64,000 nucleotides of DNA, from positions 11,413-75,412 of the forward strand of contig CABSFC010000001.1 in the NCBI GenBank assembly GCA_902476875.1. Reading direction: 5' to 3'. Each line of letters starts with the position of its first letter. The first letter of the stretch is position 1. The notes beneath the pieces were generated by a model. It was not told the DNA's origin. It searched no databases and saw only the letters and a program-made list of their open reading frames with translations. The position numbers and the translations under genes were made by a program. The stretch is from an uncultured Oscillibacter sp. (GTDB taxonomy: Bacteria; Bacillota; Clostridia; Oscillospirales; Oscillospiraceae). This document shows positions 35,071 to 45,500 of this stretch, piece after piece.

Positions 35071-35379
35071 TTGTTCTCGTGAAAGCGGCTTTCCGTTCCA
35101 ATTTCCCTTGCCGATGCCCTGTCCGCTGGTGGGGGTGTCCGGCTTTGCCGTTGGGTGCGGGATTTTACCCTTTCGCAAACTCCCATGCTGGATGCTGTAC
35201 GGTATTCGCTATGCGGTGCACCGCCCTTTGATATGGATAGGGACAGGAAACGAAACAGTTCTTCGCCGTTTTCACATAGTTTGAATTTTCCTGATCGCTT
35301 TTGCCGCTCTTTCCGAATGTCGTTCCTGCCCGGGACTCTCACCCCGGCGTAGTCCGGCCTTGGCGCGCTCCGCCGCTGC

Positions 35380-35399
35380 TGGGACAAAGTGTCCCGAAG
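35380..35399 (-). repeat. 20-bp repeat, copy 2 (inverted)
   Basis: Exact inverted copy of 30074-30093. Confidence 0.7.
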
Positions 35400-35587
35400 C
35401 TGCGGTATCGTGGCGACGCTTCACCAGCTGGCATATCCCATTCGGACGGTCATGTGGTTTTTAAAGTACAGTGGTCTTGCTGTACTTACATCATAGCGAA
35501 AAAACGCGCCCTTTCCCGTATATCCAAAAGGTTGGAAATGGGCTAAAAAACGGCGTGATTTCCACGCTCTTGGAAATGGAGGTTTCT

Positions 35588-36463
35588 ATGCAGACCAAGC
35601 TGACGATCCCCGAAAGATTAAAGGATTTGCGGGTAGAACAAGGGCTGACGCTGGAGCAGCTTGCGAAGAAAACGGGCTTGTCTGCCGCCGCGCTGGGCCG
35701 GTATGAGATCGATGATGGCCCGAAGGCGGCGCGGAGCGTGGACATCAGCAGCTATGCTCTCTGCCAGCTTGCGGAGGTTTACGGCGTGTCCATTGACTAC
35801 TTATTAGGCCAGACAGAAAACAAAAATCCCGCAAACGCAGAGGTGCAGACTCTGCATTTGCAGGACGAGGCAATAGAAGTATTAAGGTCTGGAAAATTCA
35901 ATCACCGGCTACTGTCTGAAATCCTCTGTCACAAGGAATTTGAACGGCTGATGGCGGATGCGGAGATATTTGTTGACCGCATTGCCGACCAGCGGATCAA
36001 CGACCTGAATGTGCTGTTGGAGGGTACGCGGAAACAGGTCATGGAGCAGTACGCCCCTGGCGAAAACGATTTGAATATGCGGACGCTGGAGTTGGCGCAA
36101 ATCACGTCCACGGAGTATTTCAGCGGGGTGGTGGGGGATGACCTCTCCGCTATCCTGCGGGACATTCGGGACGCTCACGGCAAGGACGCAACTACGGCGG
36201 ATGAGGCTTCCCCCGCCGCCGAAGCGGCAAAACGGATACAAGAGGCCGTGAACTTTGAGGGCAGCCCGCAGGAAAAACAGGCGAGGGCATACCTTGCAGG
36301 TTTGTCCATCGACTACGACGCACTGACCAAAGAGGAATTTGTGACACTGATCGGGATATTGCAGAAAGCGGATATAAACCGTATCCATCAAGTGCGCAGC
36401 CAGCGGGGGCGGTCAAGCCCGTATCCTCCGCACGGCCACGGCAAGGGCAAGAAACGCCGCTAA
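35588..36463 (+). CDS. XRE-family transcriptional regulator of the element
   Basis: A 291-residue protein with an N-terminal Cro/C1 helix-turn-helix at about 8-60 (RLKDLRVEQGLTLEQLAKKTGLS in essence, then LGRYEID) and a long helical C-terminal region ending in a basic tail GKGKKRR. It is the only plus-strand gene of the element and probably controls it. GGAGG five bases before the ATG at 35588 sets the start; upstream frame extension is rejected. A strong terminator follows. Confidence 0.85.
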   Translation: MQTKLTIPERLKDLRVEQGLTLEQLAKKTGLSAAALGRYEIDDGPKAARSVDISSYALCQLAEVYGVSIDYLLGQTENKNPANAEVQTLHLQDEAIEVLRSGKFNHRLLSEILCHKEFERLMADAEIFVDRIADQRINDLNVLLEGTRKQVMEQYAPGENDLNMRTLELAQITSTEYFSGVVGDDLSAILRDIRDAHGKDATTADEASPAAEAAKRIQEAVNFEGSPQEKQARAYLAGLSIDYDALTKEEFVTLIGILQKADINRIHQVRSQRGRSSPYPPHGHGKGKKRR

Positions 36464-36470
36464 ACGAAAA

Positions 36471-36515
36471 AAGGACACGGAACAGGTGAAAAATCACTTG
36501 TTCTGTGTCCTTTTT
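36471..36515 (+). terminator. Terminator after the XRE gene
   Basis: A stem of about 19 bp with one mismatch pair (AAGGACAC...GTGTCCTT, loop of A residues) and T runs on both sides. Confidence 0.88.
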
Positions 36516-36565
36516 GTTACCTAATCCCGCACGACAGCTGCCATCTGGCGTTGGGTTTCTTGGGT

Positions 36566-36610
36566 TACTGTCTTACGGGTGCCCGCCAAATCCCCGGGGG
36601 AATCTTTTGC
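36566..36610 (-). repeat. Right terminal inverted repeat of the element
   Basis: Inverted counterpart of 25912-25956, ending 7 bases before the rny stop codon. The inner sequence (36530-36565) encodes no gene. Confidence 0.65.
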
Positions 36611-36617
36611 TTCATGT

Positions 36618-38165
36618 TTACTTTGCGTATTCGACGACCTTGGTCTCCCGCAGGACGTGGACCTTGATCTGTCCGGGATATTCCATCTCTTCCTCGATCT
36701 TCTTGGCCAAGTCCCGGGCCAGGATGACCATCTGGTCCTCGCTGACCTGCTCGGGCTTCACCATGACGCGGACCTCCCGGCCGGCCTGGATGGCGTACGC
36801 CTTATCCACGCCGGGATAGGTGCCGGTGATGGTCTCCAGCTGCTCCAGACGCTTGATGTAATTCTCCAGATTCTCGCGGCGGGCGCCGGGACGGGCGGCG
36901 GAAATGGCGTCCGCGGCCTGGACCAGGCAGGCGACGAGGGTCCGGGGCTCCACATCGTTGTGGTGGGCCTCGATGGCGTGGATGATGTCCTCCCGCTCCT
37001 TGTACTTCCGGGCGAATTCCACGCCCAGGGCCACATGGGTGCCCTCCATCTCGTGGTCCACGGACTTGCCCAGGTCGTGGAGCAGGCCCGCCCGCTTGGC
37101 GGCCTGGACGTCGGCCCCCAGCTCGGCGGCCATCATGCCGGCGATGTGGGAGACCTCCACGGAGTGCTGCAGCACGTTCTGGCCGTAGCTGGTGCGGTAG
37201 TGCAGGCGGCCCAGCATCTTCACAAGCTCGGGGTGCAGGTTGCGGATGCCGCACTCGAACACCACGCGCTCGCCCTCGGCCTTGATGGTGGCGTCCACCT
37301 CCCGGCGGGCCTTTTCCACCATCTCCTCGATGTGGGTGGGGTGGATGCGGCCGTCGGCGATCAGCTTCTCCAGGGCCAGACGGGCGATCTCCCGCCGCAC
37401 CGGCTCGAAGCAGGAGACGGTGATGGCCTCCGGCGTATCGTCAATGATCAGATCCACGCCGGTCAGGGTCTCGATGGTGCGGATGTTGCGGCCCTCGCGG
37501 CCGATGATGCGGCCCTTCATCTCGTCATTGGGCAGGGGAACCACACTGACGGTCATTTCGGCCACCTGGTCGGCGGCGCACCGCTGGATGGCCTGGGCCA
37601 CCACTTCCCGGGCGCGGGCCTCGCACTCCTCTTTCATCCGGGACTCGACCTCTTTGATCTTGAGGGCGGTCTCGTGGGTCACCTCGGCCTCCACCTGGTC
37701 GATGAGATACTGCTTTGCCTCCTCGGCGGTGAAGCCGGAGATGCGCTCCAGCATCTCGGTCTGGCTGCGCTTGATGACCTTGATCTCTTCGCTTTCCTTG
37801 TCGATGGCCGCGTGCTTCTGGGCCAGGGACTCCTCTTTCTTCTCGATGGCCTCGGTCTTGCGGTCAAGGGTCTCTTCCTTCTGCTGCAGGCGGTTTTCCT
37901 GCCGCTGCAGGTCGGCTCTGCGTGATTTTTCTTCCTTCTCGTACTCGCTGCGGTTCTTCAAAATCTCTTCTTTGGCTTCCAAAAGGGCTTCTTTTTTCTT
38001 GGTTTCGGCGCTCTTGATGGCCTCGTTGATGATGCGCTTTCCTTCCTCTTCGGCGCTTGAGATTTCCTTCTCGGAGACGTTTTTCCGATAGCGAATACCG
38101 AGCGGGAAGCAAACCACGCCGCCGATCGCCAGCCCGATCAGGCCGGCAATGATGGCTTGCATCAT
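36618..38165 (-). CDS. rny: Ribonuclease Y
   Basis: A membrane-anchored endoribonuclease that starts mRNA decay in Firmicutes. The 515-residue protein has one N-terminal helix (about 3-20), a long charged coiled coil (about 30-200), a KH domain with [15 protein letters not shown] near 215 and an HD domain with [10 protein letters not shown] and [12 protein letters not shown]. Length and order match RNase Y. The first of two adjacent ATGs at 38165 has GGAGGAAC at 8 bases. The mobile element is inserted directly downstream. Confidence 0.97.
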   Translation of the reverse strand: MMQAIIAGLIGLAIGGVVCFPLGIRYRKNVSEKEISSAEEEGKRIINEAIKSAETKKKEALLEAKEEILKNRSEYEKEEKSRRADLQRQENRLQQKEETLDRKTEAIEKKEESLAQKHAAIDKESEEIKVIKRSQTEMLERISGFTAEEAKQYLIDQVEAEVTHETALKIKEVESRMKEECEARAREVVAQAIQRCAADQVAEMTVSVVPLPNDEMKGRIIGREGRNIRTIETLTGVDLIIDDTPEAITVSCFEPVRREIARLALEKLIADGRIHPTHIEEMVEKARREVDATIKAEGERVVFECGIRNLHPELVKMLGRLHYRTSYGQNVLQHSVEVSHIAGMMAAELGADVQAAKRAGLLHDLGKSVDHEMEGTHVALGVEFARKYKEREDIIHAIEAHHNDVEPRTLVACLVQAADAISAARPGARRENLENYIKRLEQLETITGTYPGVDKAYAIQAGREVRVMVKPEQVSEDQMVILARDLAKKIEEEMEYPGQIKVHVLRETKVVEYAK

Positions 38166-38361
38166 AGGTCGTGGTTCCTCCATTCAAATTCGGTATTGGT
38201 TCGCTGTATTTATCACGGTTTCATGCTCAGAAAACGATCGGATGGCACCCCTGCCGCCCTCCGATGATTATCCGTTTTTAGTTTAATCGTTTACTGGCCG
38301 GCTGTCAAGAAAAACCGTATTTTTGTGAAGTAAGATATAGTAGTCCGCGGCGGGCGACCCA

Positions 38362-39102
38362 CTAGATATCGATATACGCCGCGGCCGCGTAACCGACGTA
38401 GTTCCCGTAGTGGACCACATACCACCCCTGCCACTCGCCGTAGACGGTGACTGCCGCGCCATTCGGCATATTGGCCAGCACCGTGCCGGTGGAGGACGGG
38501 TAGCCGCGCAGGTTCAGCGTGCCGTAGCTGACCCGCACCGTGCCGCCCACGGGGTCCATGGGGTAGATGAACGGCAGGCCGAAAAACCGCGTCAGCGCCC
38601 GGGCCAGCTGCTGGGCGATGGCGTCCCAGTGGCCCTCCAGCCAGACGGCGTCGTTGTAGTTGTCGTGGTAGCCGATCTCCACCAGCACCGCCGGGGCGTT
38701 GGGCTGGCGCACCTCCCCCAGGGTGGTGGTGGCCTGGGTGGTGACCTTCCCCGGCAGGGGGTAGATCTTCCGCAGCTCCTCCGCGATCAGCTCCGCCGCC
38801 CGCTGGCCCTGGCTGCTGCCGGGATAGTAAAAGGCGATGATGCCCCGCTCCTCGCCGTAGCGCCCCTCCGGCGCGGCGTTGGAGTGCAGGGCCAGGTAGA
38901 AGTCGTAGTAGCCGGCGTTGGCCTCCCGGATGGAGGAGGCGGCCGTCATCTCCGGCCGGTTGCGCTTGTACTGGATGCCGTTGGACAGCAGGTACGGCAC
39001 CAGGGCGTCGGCCAGCAGGTTCATGTTGTACTCCTCGGAGCCGCTGCCGGTGACGTACATGTTCCAGTCCTGTGTGGACGGGCTCAAATAGATGATGGGC
39101 AT
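38362..39102 (-). CDS. N-acetylmuramoyl-L-alanine amidase with SH3 domain
   Basis: A 246-residue Amidase_3 protein that should cleave the MurNAc-L-Ala bond of peptidoglycan. Catalytic-domain features are the N-terminal IYLSPSTQ, LALHSNAAP near 70 (Zn-ligand His) and LVEIGYHDNYNDA near 140 with the catalytic Glu. A bacterial SH3 domain fills about 180-246. There is no signal peptide, so export would be non-classical, after lysis, or during mother-cell lysis in sporulation. GGAGGG precedes the ATG. Confidence 0.88.
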   Translation of the reverse strand: MPIIYLSPSTQDWNMYVTGSGSEEYNMNLLADALVPYLLSNGIQYKRNRPEMTAASSIREANAGYYDFYLALHSNAAPEGRYGEERGIIAFYYPGSSQGQRAAELIAEELRKIYPLPGKVTTQATTTLGEVRQPNAPAVLVEIGYHDNYNDAVWLEGHWDAIAQQLARALTRFFGLPFIYPMDPVGGTVRVSYGTLNLRGYPSSTGTVLANMPNGAAVTVYGEWQGWYVVHYGNYVGYAAAAYIDI

Positions 39103-39280
39103 GGTGGTTCCCTCCTTCTCCGCATCCTATGGCTCTTCCGGCCAAAATGTGCCGGACGGGTGCGGGAGGTCGCGCAATCAGCCAATATAATAACTTGAAT
39201 AATCAATATTTTATCCTTTTTTCTTGTATCTGTGCGTCCCACCGCGCCGGTTCTCTGTCCAACAGGCTTTTGGACAAAGC

Positions 39281-39330
39281 AGAAAGCGCGCTCCCATCCG
39301 CTTCCCAATCGGATAGGAGCGCGCTTTTCT
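39281..39330 (-). terminator. Terminator of the subtilase gene
   Basis: A long stem (AGAAAGCGCGCTCC and complement, with an extra inner ATCCG/CGGAT pair) between the amidase and subtilase genes. Confidence 0.8.
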
Positions 39331-39366
39331 GATCGAACGTATGCCGGCCCTGCGCCGCCCGCCGGC

Positions 39367-40830
39367 TTATGTGCCGCGCCAGCCGTCCGCCAGCGGACGC
39401 CGCGCATCATCCAGCAAAAACACCCGTATGCGGGTATTGGAGGCCGTCTCCGACAGGACGATCTTGCCGCTCAACACGCCGTCCTGTCCCACAGTCAGCT
39501 CATGATAGGCGATCTGGCGCTGCGCGCCGTTTGCGTCATAGAGGGCCTCCACCGCCGTGGCGGTACTCCCGGGCGCAAGGCCCCGCACGCGAAACGCCAG
39601 TGCCTGCCGCCCGTCCTCCTGATAGGCGTGCCAGCCGCTGGACAGCACTTCCAGCAGCGCGCCCACATCCAGCAGGCCGTAGCCGTACACGGTGTCGTAG
39701 CCCGGCTCTCCCAGGTCCTCCGCTGTGTCCCGCAGAAGCGCCATGAACTCCGCCCGCGTCAACTCCGGCCTGACTGACAGCGCCAGCGCCGCTGCCGCCG
39801 AGACCATCGGCGCGGCGTAGGAGGTCCCCTGTCCGGTGACGTAAGCTGTCTCAGAGGCAATGCCCAGGCCATACAGCCCCTCTCCCGGCGCCACGGCAAA
39901 CACGCTCCCGTTCTGATAGGAGAAATAGGAGATTGCCTTTTGCCGGTCCACCGCGCCCACGCCGATCACCGTGTCGTAGCCCGCCGGATACCGCACCGGG
40001 TCGCTGCCGGTGGAGCCGCCGCTGTTGTTTCCAACCGCCGCCACCAGCCAGACTCCACGCGCCTCTGCGTAGGCCACAGCGTCGGCCAGGGTCTGGCCCG
40101 CCGCATCCAGCGACGTGCCCAGGCTCAGGTTCAGGATCTTGCACTGATAATCGTCCACGCCGCCGTAGATGGCGGCGACGATCTGCGACAAACGCCCCGT
40201 CTTTGCAGTAAAGCACTTCAGCGGCACAATCTCCGCCCGAGGCGCCATCCCGGCGACGCCCGTGCCGTTTCCGGCGGCGGCCGCCAGGATGCCGGTGATG
40301 AACGTGCCATGGCCCACGCTGTCGGAGACATCGCTCCGCCCGTCGGTCCCGGCCTCCGCGCAGTAGTTCGTCCCGGCCAGCAGCCGCGTGCCCGCCAGGT
40401 CCTCATGGGCGGTGTAGACGCCGGAGTCCACCACGCCGACGCGCACCGGGACGCCGTTTCCGTCCATGCCGTTGATGCCGTTTTCCCAAGCGTACTCCAT
40501 ATGCAGCATGGACAGCTCCCACTGCAGCCCGCCGGTATAGGCGGGGTCGTTGGGCGGATCGTCCAGCGTCACGACCCAATCCGGCTCCGCATAGGCCAGC
40601 ACCCCGGCTTCCTCCAGCTCCCGCAGGAGGGCGTCGTCAGTGACGCGGAACAGGCCCTCCGGGGCGTAGATCTCCTCCACGCCCTCCGGCAGTCCGGCCC
40701 CCTCCGCCAGCAGGGCCACCGGCTCCGCCAGACGGACCATGTAGCCGTCGTACTCCGCCGCCAAAGCCCCGCCGGAGAGCAGCAGGGCGCAGAGGAGGGA
40801 CAGCCAGACGAAGCGCGTTTGCTTTATCAT
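39367..40830 (-). CDS. Secreted subtilisin-like serine protease
   Basis: A 487-residue S8 peptidase with a signal peptide (about 1-25, ending ALA). A propeptide-like region to about 100 precedes the catalytic domain with Asp in VGVVDSGVYTAHEDL, His in SVGHGTFITGILAA, oxyanion Asn in AAVGNNSGG and Ser in GTSYAAPMV. A C-terminal domain of about 90 residues follows. It is the last gene of a run of secreted proteins with the transglutaminase-like and cohesin/dockerin genes and may process them. GGAGGG precedes the ATG. Confidence 0.92.
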   Translation of the reverse strand: MIKQTRFVWLSLLCALLLSGGALAAEYDGYMVRLAEPVALLAEGAGLPEGVEEIYAPEGLFRVTDDALLRELEEAGVLAYAEPDWVVTLDDPPNDPAYTGGLQWELSMLHMEYAWENGINGMDGNGVPVRVGVVDSGVYTAHEDLAGTRLLAGTNYCAEAGTDGRSDVSDSVGHGTFITGILAAAAGNGTGVAGMAPRAEIVPLKCFTAKTGRLSQIVAAIYGGVDDYQCKILNLSLGTSLDAAGQTLADAVAYAEARGVWLVAAVGNNSGGSTGSDPVRYPAGYDTVIGVGAVDRQKAISYFSYQNGSVFAVAPGEGLYGLGIASETAYVTGQGTSYAAPMVSAAAALALSVRPELTRAEFMALLRDTAEDLGEPGYDTVYGYGLLDVGALLEVLSSGWHAYQEDGRQALAFRVRGLAPGSTATAVEALYDANGAQRQIAYHELTVGQDGVLSGKIVLSETASNTRIRVFLLDDARRPLADGWRGT

Positions 40831-40874
40831 TCGCTGTCCCTCCTTGTCAAATTTGATGCTCTGTTAACCTGATC

Positions 40875-42482
40875 TCACGCAACAAGCGAAAGGGCTTCGC
40901 AGATGGGGCCCCATTGCTCCGTGCCCTCCACCGCGATGATCCGGGCCTCTGTTGCTCCCGGTTTGGAGGTAGAACTGTACTCACCTGCGCCTGTATAGAG
41001 GGCCGCGCCCAGCATTTTGCCGTTTTGATACCAGGCGACCGCGATCATGTTCGTTCCAACCAGCCGGAGATATACGGTGTCGGCTTCCTGATAATATCCG
41101 TAGCCGCCGCCAGCAACCGGCTTATAGGGGTCGATGGTAAGCTCATATATGATGCTGTCCTGCTGATATTGCAGGACCGTGCCGTCTTCGCCGCTTTCCA
41201 GCCTACTTCCAGTGATATAGATGGAAGCGTCGGTAAAAAGTGTTTTGGTTTCCCCTGTTTTCAGATCATAGCTGCAAAGGTCAAAAAAGGTATTGTAATA
41301 CAGCTTTCCGGCAAAGTAGCCAAGGCCGGACCCGCCTGTGGTAAAGCCGCTTTTCAGCACTTGGTTGTCCGTGCCGTCTCCCTCATCCCAGCGCATCAGG
41401 CGGGAGGCTGTGACCACGGTAGACTTCCCATCATCGCTGAGGTAGGAGTCGGACTCAATAAAATACCAGGTCCCATCCACTTCCAGGAACGGAGTGTTCG
41501 CCTTGCCCCAAAAATAGCTGTCGTAAGTTGTGTCGGTACAGCTCTCGGAAACGCCGTACACCCAGTCTCTCTCCTCACCCTCCACGTCATGCCCCTCTAA
41601 TCCGCCGTCACTGCGGAGAAAATACATATGTCTGGCGCATCCAAGGCGGTCATTGACCGGATCGTCAAAGGTCACATCCACATGATACCAATGGCCGCCA
41701 ATCTGCACAAGGTTCCAGATATGGTTCTTGTTGCTGCTCTCCACATAGGAGACCGGGATGCCCAATTTTTGCATGAGCGCGATAAAGACCCGGGTATAAG
41801 ACTCACAGACGCCCGTTTTCTGGCTCAAAAAGTTATACGCGTCGTGAATCGTATAGCTTGTATCGTATTCGTAATTTGCCGCCAGATAATCATGGATGAA
41901 CAGGACCTGTTCCAGGTCGCTCCACTCCGGGTCGACCAGTCCGGCGATCCGCTCGATCTCGCGGTCATAGAACTCCTTTTTCGGCTTATATTCCGCAGGG
42001 GTCATCGTATAGGCCGGCGGCGTAAGGCTTACAAGGATGCCGCCGTTCGTGTAACCAATGCCCCATGTTTCGCCGCTTTGCACCATGAACAGATCCGGGT
42101 TGTTGTGGCAGGCCATATCCACCAGTTTTTGGATGTTTGCGTTGGTGTTCACAATGCCGCAGCTCTCTGAAATCGAAATTTCCGTTTGAAAGGCCCGCAG
42201 ACCGGCGGCCAGCTGTTCCGCTGCCGCCGCGAAATTTTCTGCCGCGGACAGGGAGACCTCCGGCTCGCCGCCCCGCTCGATGCCGATGGTCTCCACCGCT
42301 TCGACCCAGATCAGCTCCCCGGCCTCGTCTGCAGGCTCGGTGGGCAGAATGTCCGCCGCCGCGGTCTCCGGCTCCCCGGTCATGCCGGCCGCTCCCTCCG
42401 TCTCCTCCGCCGCCGCGCTCACAGTCAGCAGCATCAGCGCCGCCAGAAAGCCCAGCAGGGCTTTTTTCCAATGTTTTCTCAT
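40875..42482 (-). CDS. Secreted transglutaminase-like protein
   Basis: A 535-residue protein with a signal peptide (about 1-26). The transglutaminase-like cysteine-protease core at about 185-270 has the triad: Cys in KTGVCESYTRVF, His in NKNHIWNLVQ and Asp in WYHVDVTFDDP. The C-terminal half resembles DUF5050-type beta repeats (ITGSRLESGEDG) and ends in a small Ig-like domain. Such proteins may crosslink or cleave surface proteins. The ATG at 42482 has GAGGTG upstream. It is separated from the cohesin operon by a hairpin. Confidence 0.85.
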   Translation of the reverse strand: MRKHWKKALLGFLAALMLLTVSAAAEETEGAAGMTGEPETAAADILPTEPADEAGELIWVEAVETIGIERGGEPEVSLSAAENFAAAAEQLAAGLRAFQTEISISESCGIVNTNANIQKLVDMACHNNPDLFMVQSGETWGIGYTNGGILVSLTPPAYTMTPAEYKPKKEFYDREIERIAGLVDPEWSDLEQVLFIHDYLAANYEYDTSYTIHDAYNFLSQKTGVCESYTRVFIALMQKLGIPVSYVESSNKNHIWNLVQIGGHWYHVDVTFDDPVNDRLGCARHMYFLRSDGGLEGHDVEGEERDWVYGVSESCTDTTYDSYFWGKANTPFLEVDGTWYFIESDSYLSDDGKSTVVTASRLMRWDEGDGTDNQVLKSGFTTGGSGLGYFAGKLYYNTFFDLCSYDLKTGETKTLFTDASIYITGSRLESGEDGTVLQYQQDSIIYELTIDPYKPVAGGGYGYYQEADTVYLRLVGTNMIAVAWYQNGKMLGAALYTGAGEYSSTSKPGATEARIIAVEGTEQWGPICEALSLVA

Positions 42483-42506
42483 ATCCAAAACACCTCATCA
42501 AAGGGA

Positions 42507-42538
42507 ACAGGGGCAGCTGCTTGCACAGCTGCCCCTGT
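42507..42538 (-). terminator. Hairpin between giant SLH gene and transglutaminase gene
   Basis: A perfect 13-bp stem (ACAGGGGCAGCTG with its complement, 6-base loop). The T run is weak, so partial read-through into the transglutaminase gene is likely. Confidence 0.6.
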
Positions 42539-42582
42539 CCGTCATCGTTTAGCAGCCATTTGTTCGTTGGCCTGCCTGGAAT

Positions 42583-45500
42583 TTACTCCACAACATTCTC
42601 ATAGAACCGCTGCAGGATCGCCGCGAACTGCGCGCGGTTGGCGGTGCCGGCGGGGTTCAGGGTCCCCTGGGCGGTGCCGCCCACGATACCGTTGGCCACG
42701 GACCAGCTCATGGCGTCCTGGGCGTAGCCGGCCACCTTGGCGTAGTCGGGGAACGCCGTCAGGTCCGCGCCGCCGGTGGTCTTGTAGCCCATCATCGCGG
42801 CATAGCGGTACAGGATCGTCACCATCTGCTGGCGGGACACGGCGGCGCCGGGATTCGTGCCGTCGGAGACGCCGCTGGCCACCGCCCAGTCCTTGGCCTC
42901 GGCCATGTTGGCGGGCCGCTGGCCGGACAGGCGGGCCAGGATCATCCACAGCTGCTGCCGGGTCACGGAGCCGTTGGGGTTGAAGGTCGTGGCGCTGCTG
43001 CCGTTCATGTAGCCGTTCTCATAGGCCCACGCGATGGCGTCCCGGGCCCAGAAGTCTTCGGCCACGTCGGTGAAGGGCCAGACGTCTTCCTCGATCTCCG
43101 TGAAGAACGCCTCCACGGTGACCTTGCCGTCGGGCATGGTGAAGGTGAACTTGCCGTTCTTGCCCTCGGTGACCTTGACGCGGTCGCCGTCCTTGTCGGT
43201 GACCCGCAGGGTGTCCAGCTCGTAGCCCGCGTCAGGCTTGACGGTGACGGTCACCGTGACGCCCTTGGCGGCGGTCTTGAGGCTGGTGGTGACGGTGCCG
43301 TTCTTGGCCTTCTCCGTGGTGACGCTGTAGGTGGGCGTGACGACGGAGCCGCCGCCACCGCCGCTGTGGCTGGGCGTGGAGGGCGTGGTGGGCGCGGTGG
43401 TCTGGGTAAAGGACGGCCTCGCAGTCTGCGTGCTGCCCAGCCCCAGCAGGGCCTCCGTCACGGTCTTGTAGGTCGTGTCGCCGATGGTCCAGCCGTTGAA
43501 GGTGCTGCCGCTCTTGCTGTCGGCGGGCAGGGCCTTGCCGATGTCGGCGGCGGTGTAGGTGACGTTCTGCTCGCGGCCGTCCGCGAACTGGAAGGTGACC
43601 GTGACGCTGTCAGCGTTGGTCACGACCTCGAAGGTGCCGGTCAGACTGCTGGTCTGGAAGGTGACGTTAATGCCGTCGCCGGTGGCGGGCAGGTACTCGA
43701 CGCTGCTGCCGACCGTACGCTTGACATAGACGCCACTGCTACTCTCACTCGAGGGGATCTTCACCGTGATGGGCTGGGTCAGGGAGGTCAGGGTGCCGGT
43801 TTGGCTCTCGGAGCCGGAGGTTATGGTATACGTGGCCTTCAGCTGGTCGCCTTCCAGGGCGACATTCACTTCAACGTTGGCGCTGGCCTCGCCGGCCTTC
43901 TTCGCCAAAGCCTCCGCCTGGTCGATGACAGACTGGGGCAGGGCGTTCTCCGCGCCGGTGGCAATACTGCCGGAGGCGGCGCTGACCGTCACGCTGGCGG
44001 GCAGGACCGTCACGGCGGAGGTATCCAGGGTGTAGACGATCTCCTTGCCGTTCACGGTGACCGTGACCTTGCCATCGGCGACTGTGGGGGTGCCAACGGT
44101 CACGCCGGACACGCTGGGCGTGGTAAAGCTATAACCGAGGCCATCCTTGTCGCTGGTCGTGCCGGTCACCTTGATGGTGGTGCCGCTGACCGTGGCGGTC
44201 ATGCCGGTGCCGCCGGTGACGGTCACGCCGGTGATCGGCTCCGTCACGGCGTTGACCGTGACAGTTTTGCTGGCAGACCGGTAGTTGTCGGTCTCCGCGA
44301 TGGACACGGTGATCGTGGCGGCGCCGTTTCCGACGGCGGTGACCTTACCGGCGCTGCTGACCGTGGCCACGGCTGTCGCGCCGCTGGTGTAGGTGATCGC
44401 CGCGCTCCTGTCGATATCGGTATCCGTGGAAGCGGTGATGGCGCCGGTCAGGGAGCCGGGGATCAGGGTCAGGGCCGCGGGATCGACCGTCAGATTACGG
44501 GCAGCCTTGTCGATGGTGTAACTGTGGGTGTCCGCCGCGGGCAGCTGGTAGTTGGGGTTGCTCAGCTTGGCCGCCTTGGCGGTGTAGGTGCCCGCCTTGG
44601 TGGCGGTGTTGCCGGTCAATGTGACCTCGCAGGCGTCGCCGCCGACAAGGCCGGTGGCGGTGGCGGTGACCGTCTTGACGGTGCCGTCATAGGTCGGACT
44701 GATGGGATCGTTCCAGGTCAGGCCCACTTCCTTGGGGGTGATGGTGACCGTGGTCTCGCCCTTGCCGTAGTGGGTATCGCTGATATACTCGGCGGTCACC
44801 GTGTAGGTTCCAGCATCCTTAGGCTTTTCCGCGCTGCTGGCAGCGGCGCCGGTCTTGGTATAGGTGAACTTCCAGCTGGAGCTGGCCGCCAGGCCGTCTC
44901 CGTCGTCCACTGCAGCCGCAGCGGGGTCAGCGATGGCCGTTCCGTCATAGGTCTTATCGGTGGCGGAAACCGTCACCTTCACCGGGTATTTGGAGGTCGC
45001 GGTGAAGGTCGTGGCGGGCATGGTGCCGCTATAGGTGGCCCAGGCGGGGAAGCAGTCGTTGGTCAGGGTGACAGTCGTCTCCTGATTCTGCGTGTCCGTC
45101 ACTTTGCCGGCCAGGGTCTGCAGCGCACTGAGGGTCTTATCCCAGGCCGCCGTCACGGTCGCAGCTGTCACGCTGTTGTCATAGGTGAGCGTGACCGTCT
45201 CAGGGAAGCCCAGGTCCGCGAGGCTACTGGCTCCGGTCACCTCGCTCTTGGCCTTGGTGATGGCGGAGGGGACGGTCGCGATGCCAGTGATGGTCACGGG
45301 GGTGACCGTAATCGTGGCCTTGATGGACAGGGTGTTGGAGAAGTTCTCCCCCTTGACCGTACCCTGGAAGGTATAGGTGCCGCCCTTGACGTTATAGGCC
45401 TCGGCAGCGTCGGCCCAGGTGATGGGCAGGGTCGAGGTCAGGCCGCTGCCGTAGCTGACAACCGCCTCGGTGGGCAGGGTGATCGCGGGGTTGCCGCTGG

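Larger units (their letters stand above)
34992..35587. other. Non-coding stretch of the element
   Basis: No convincing gene in about 600 bp. It holds a large stem-loop (35017-35070), the second copy of the 20-bp repeat (35380-35399), and the divergent promoters expected for the DUF6471 and XRE genes. Confidence 0.6.

Noticed and set aside
34761..35387. A 208-codon extension of the DUF6471 gene
   Set aside because: The family match and ribosome site both point to the start at 34991; the upstream part is compositionally random.
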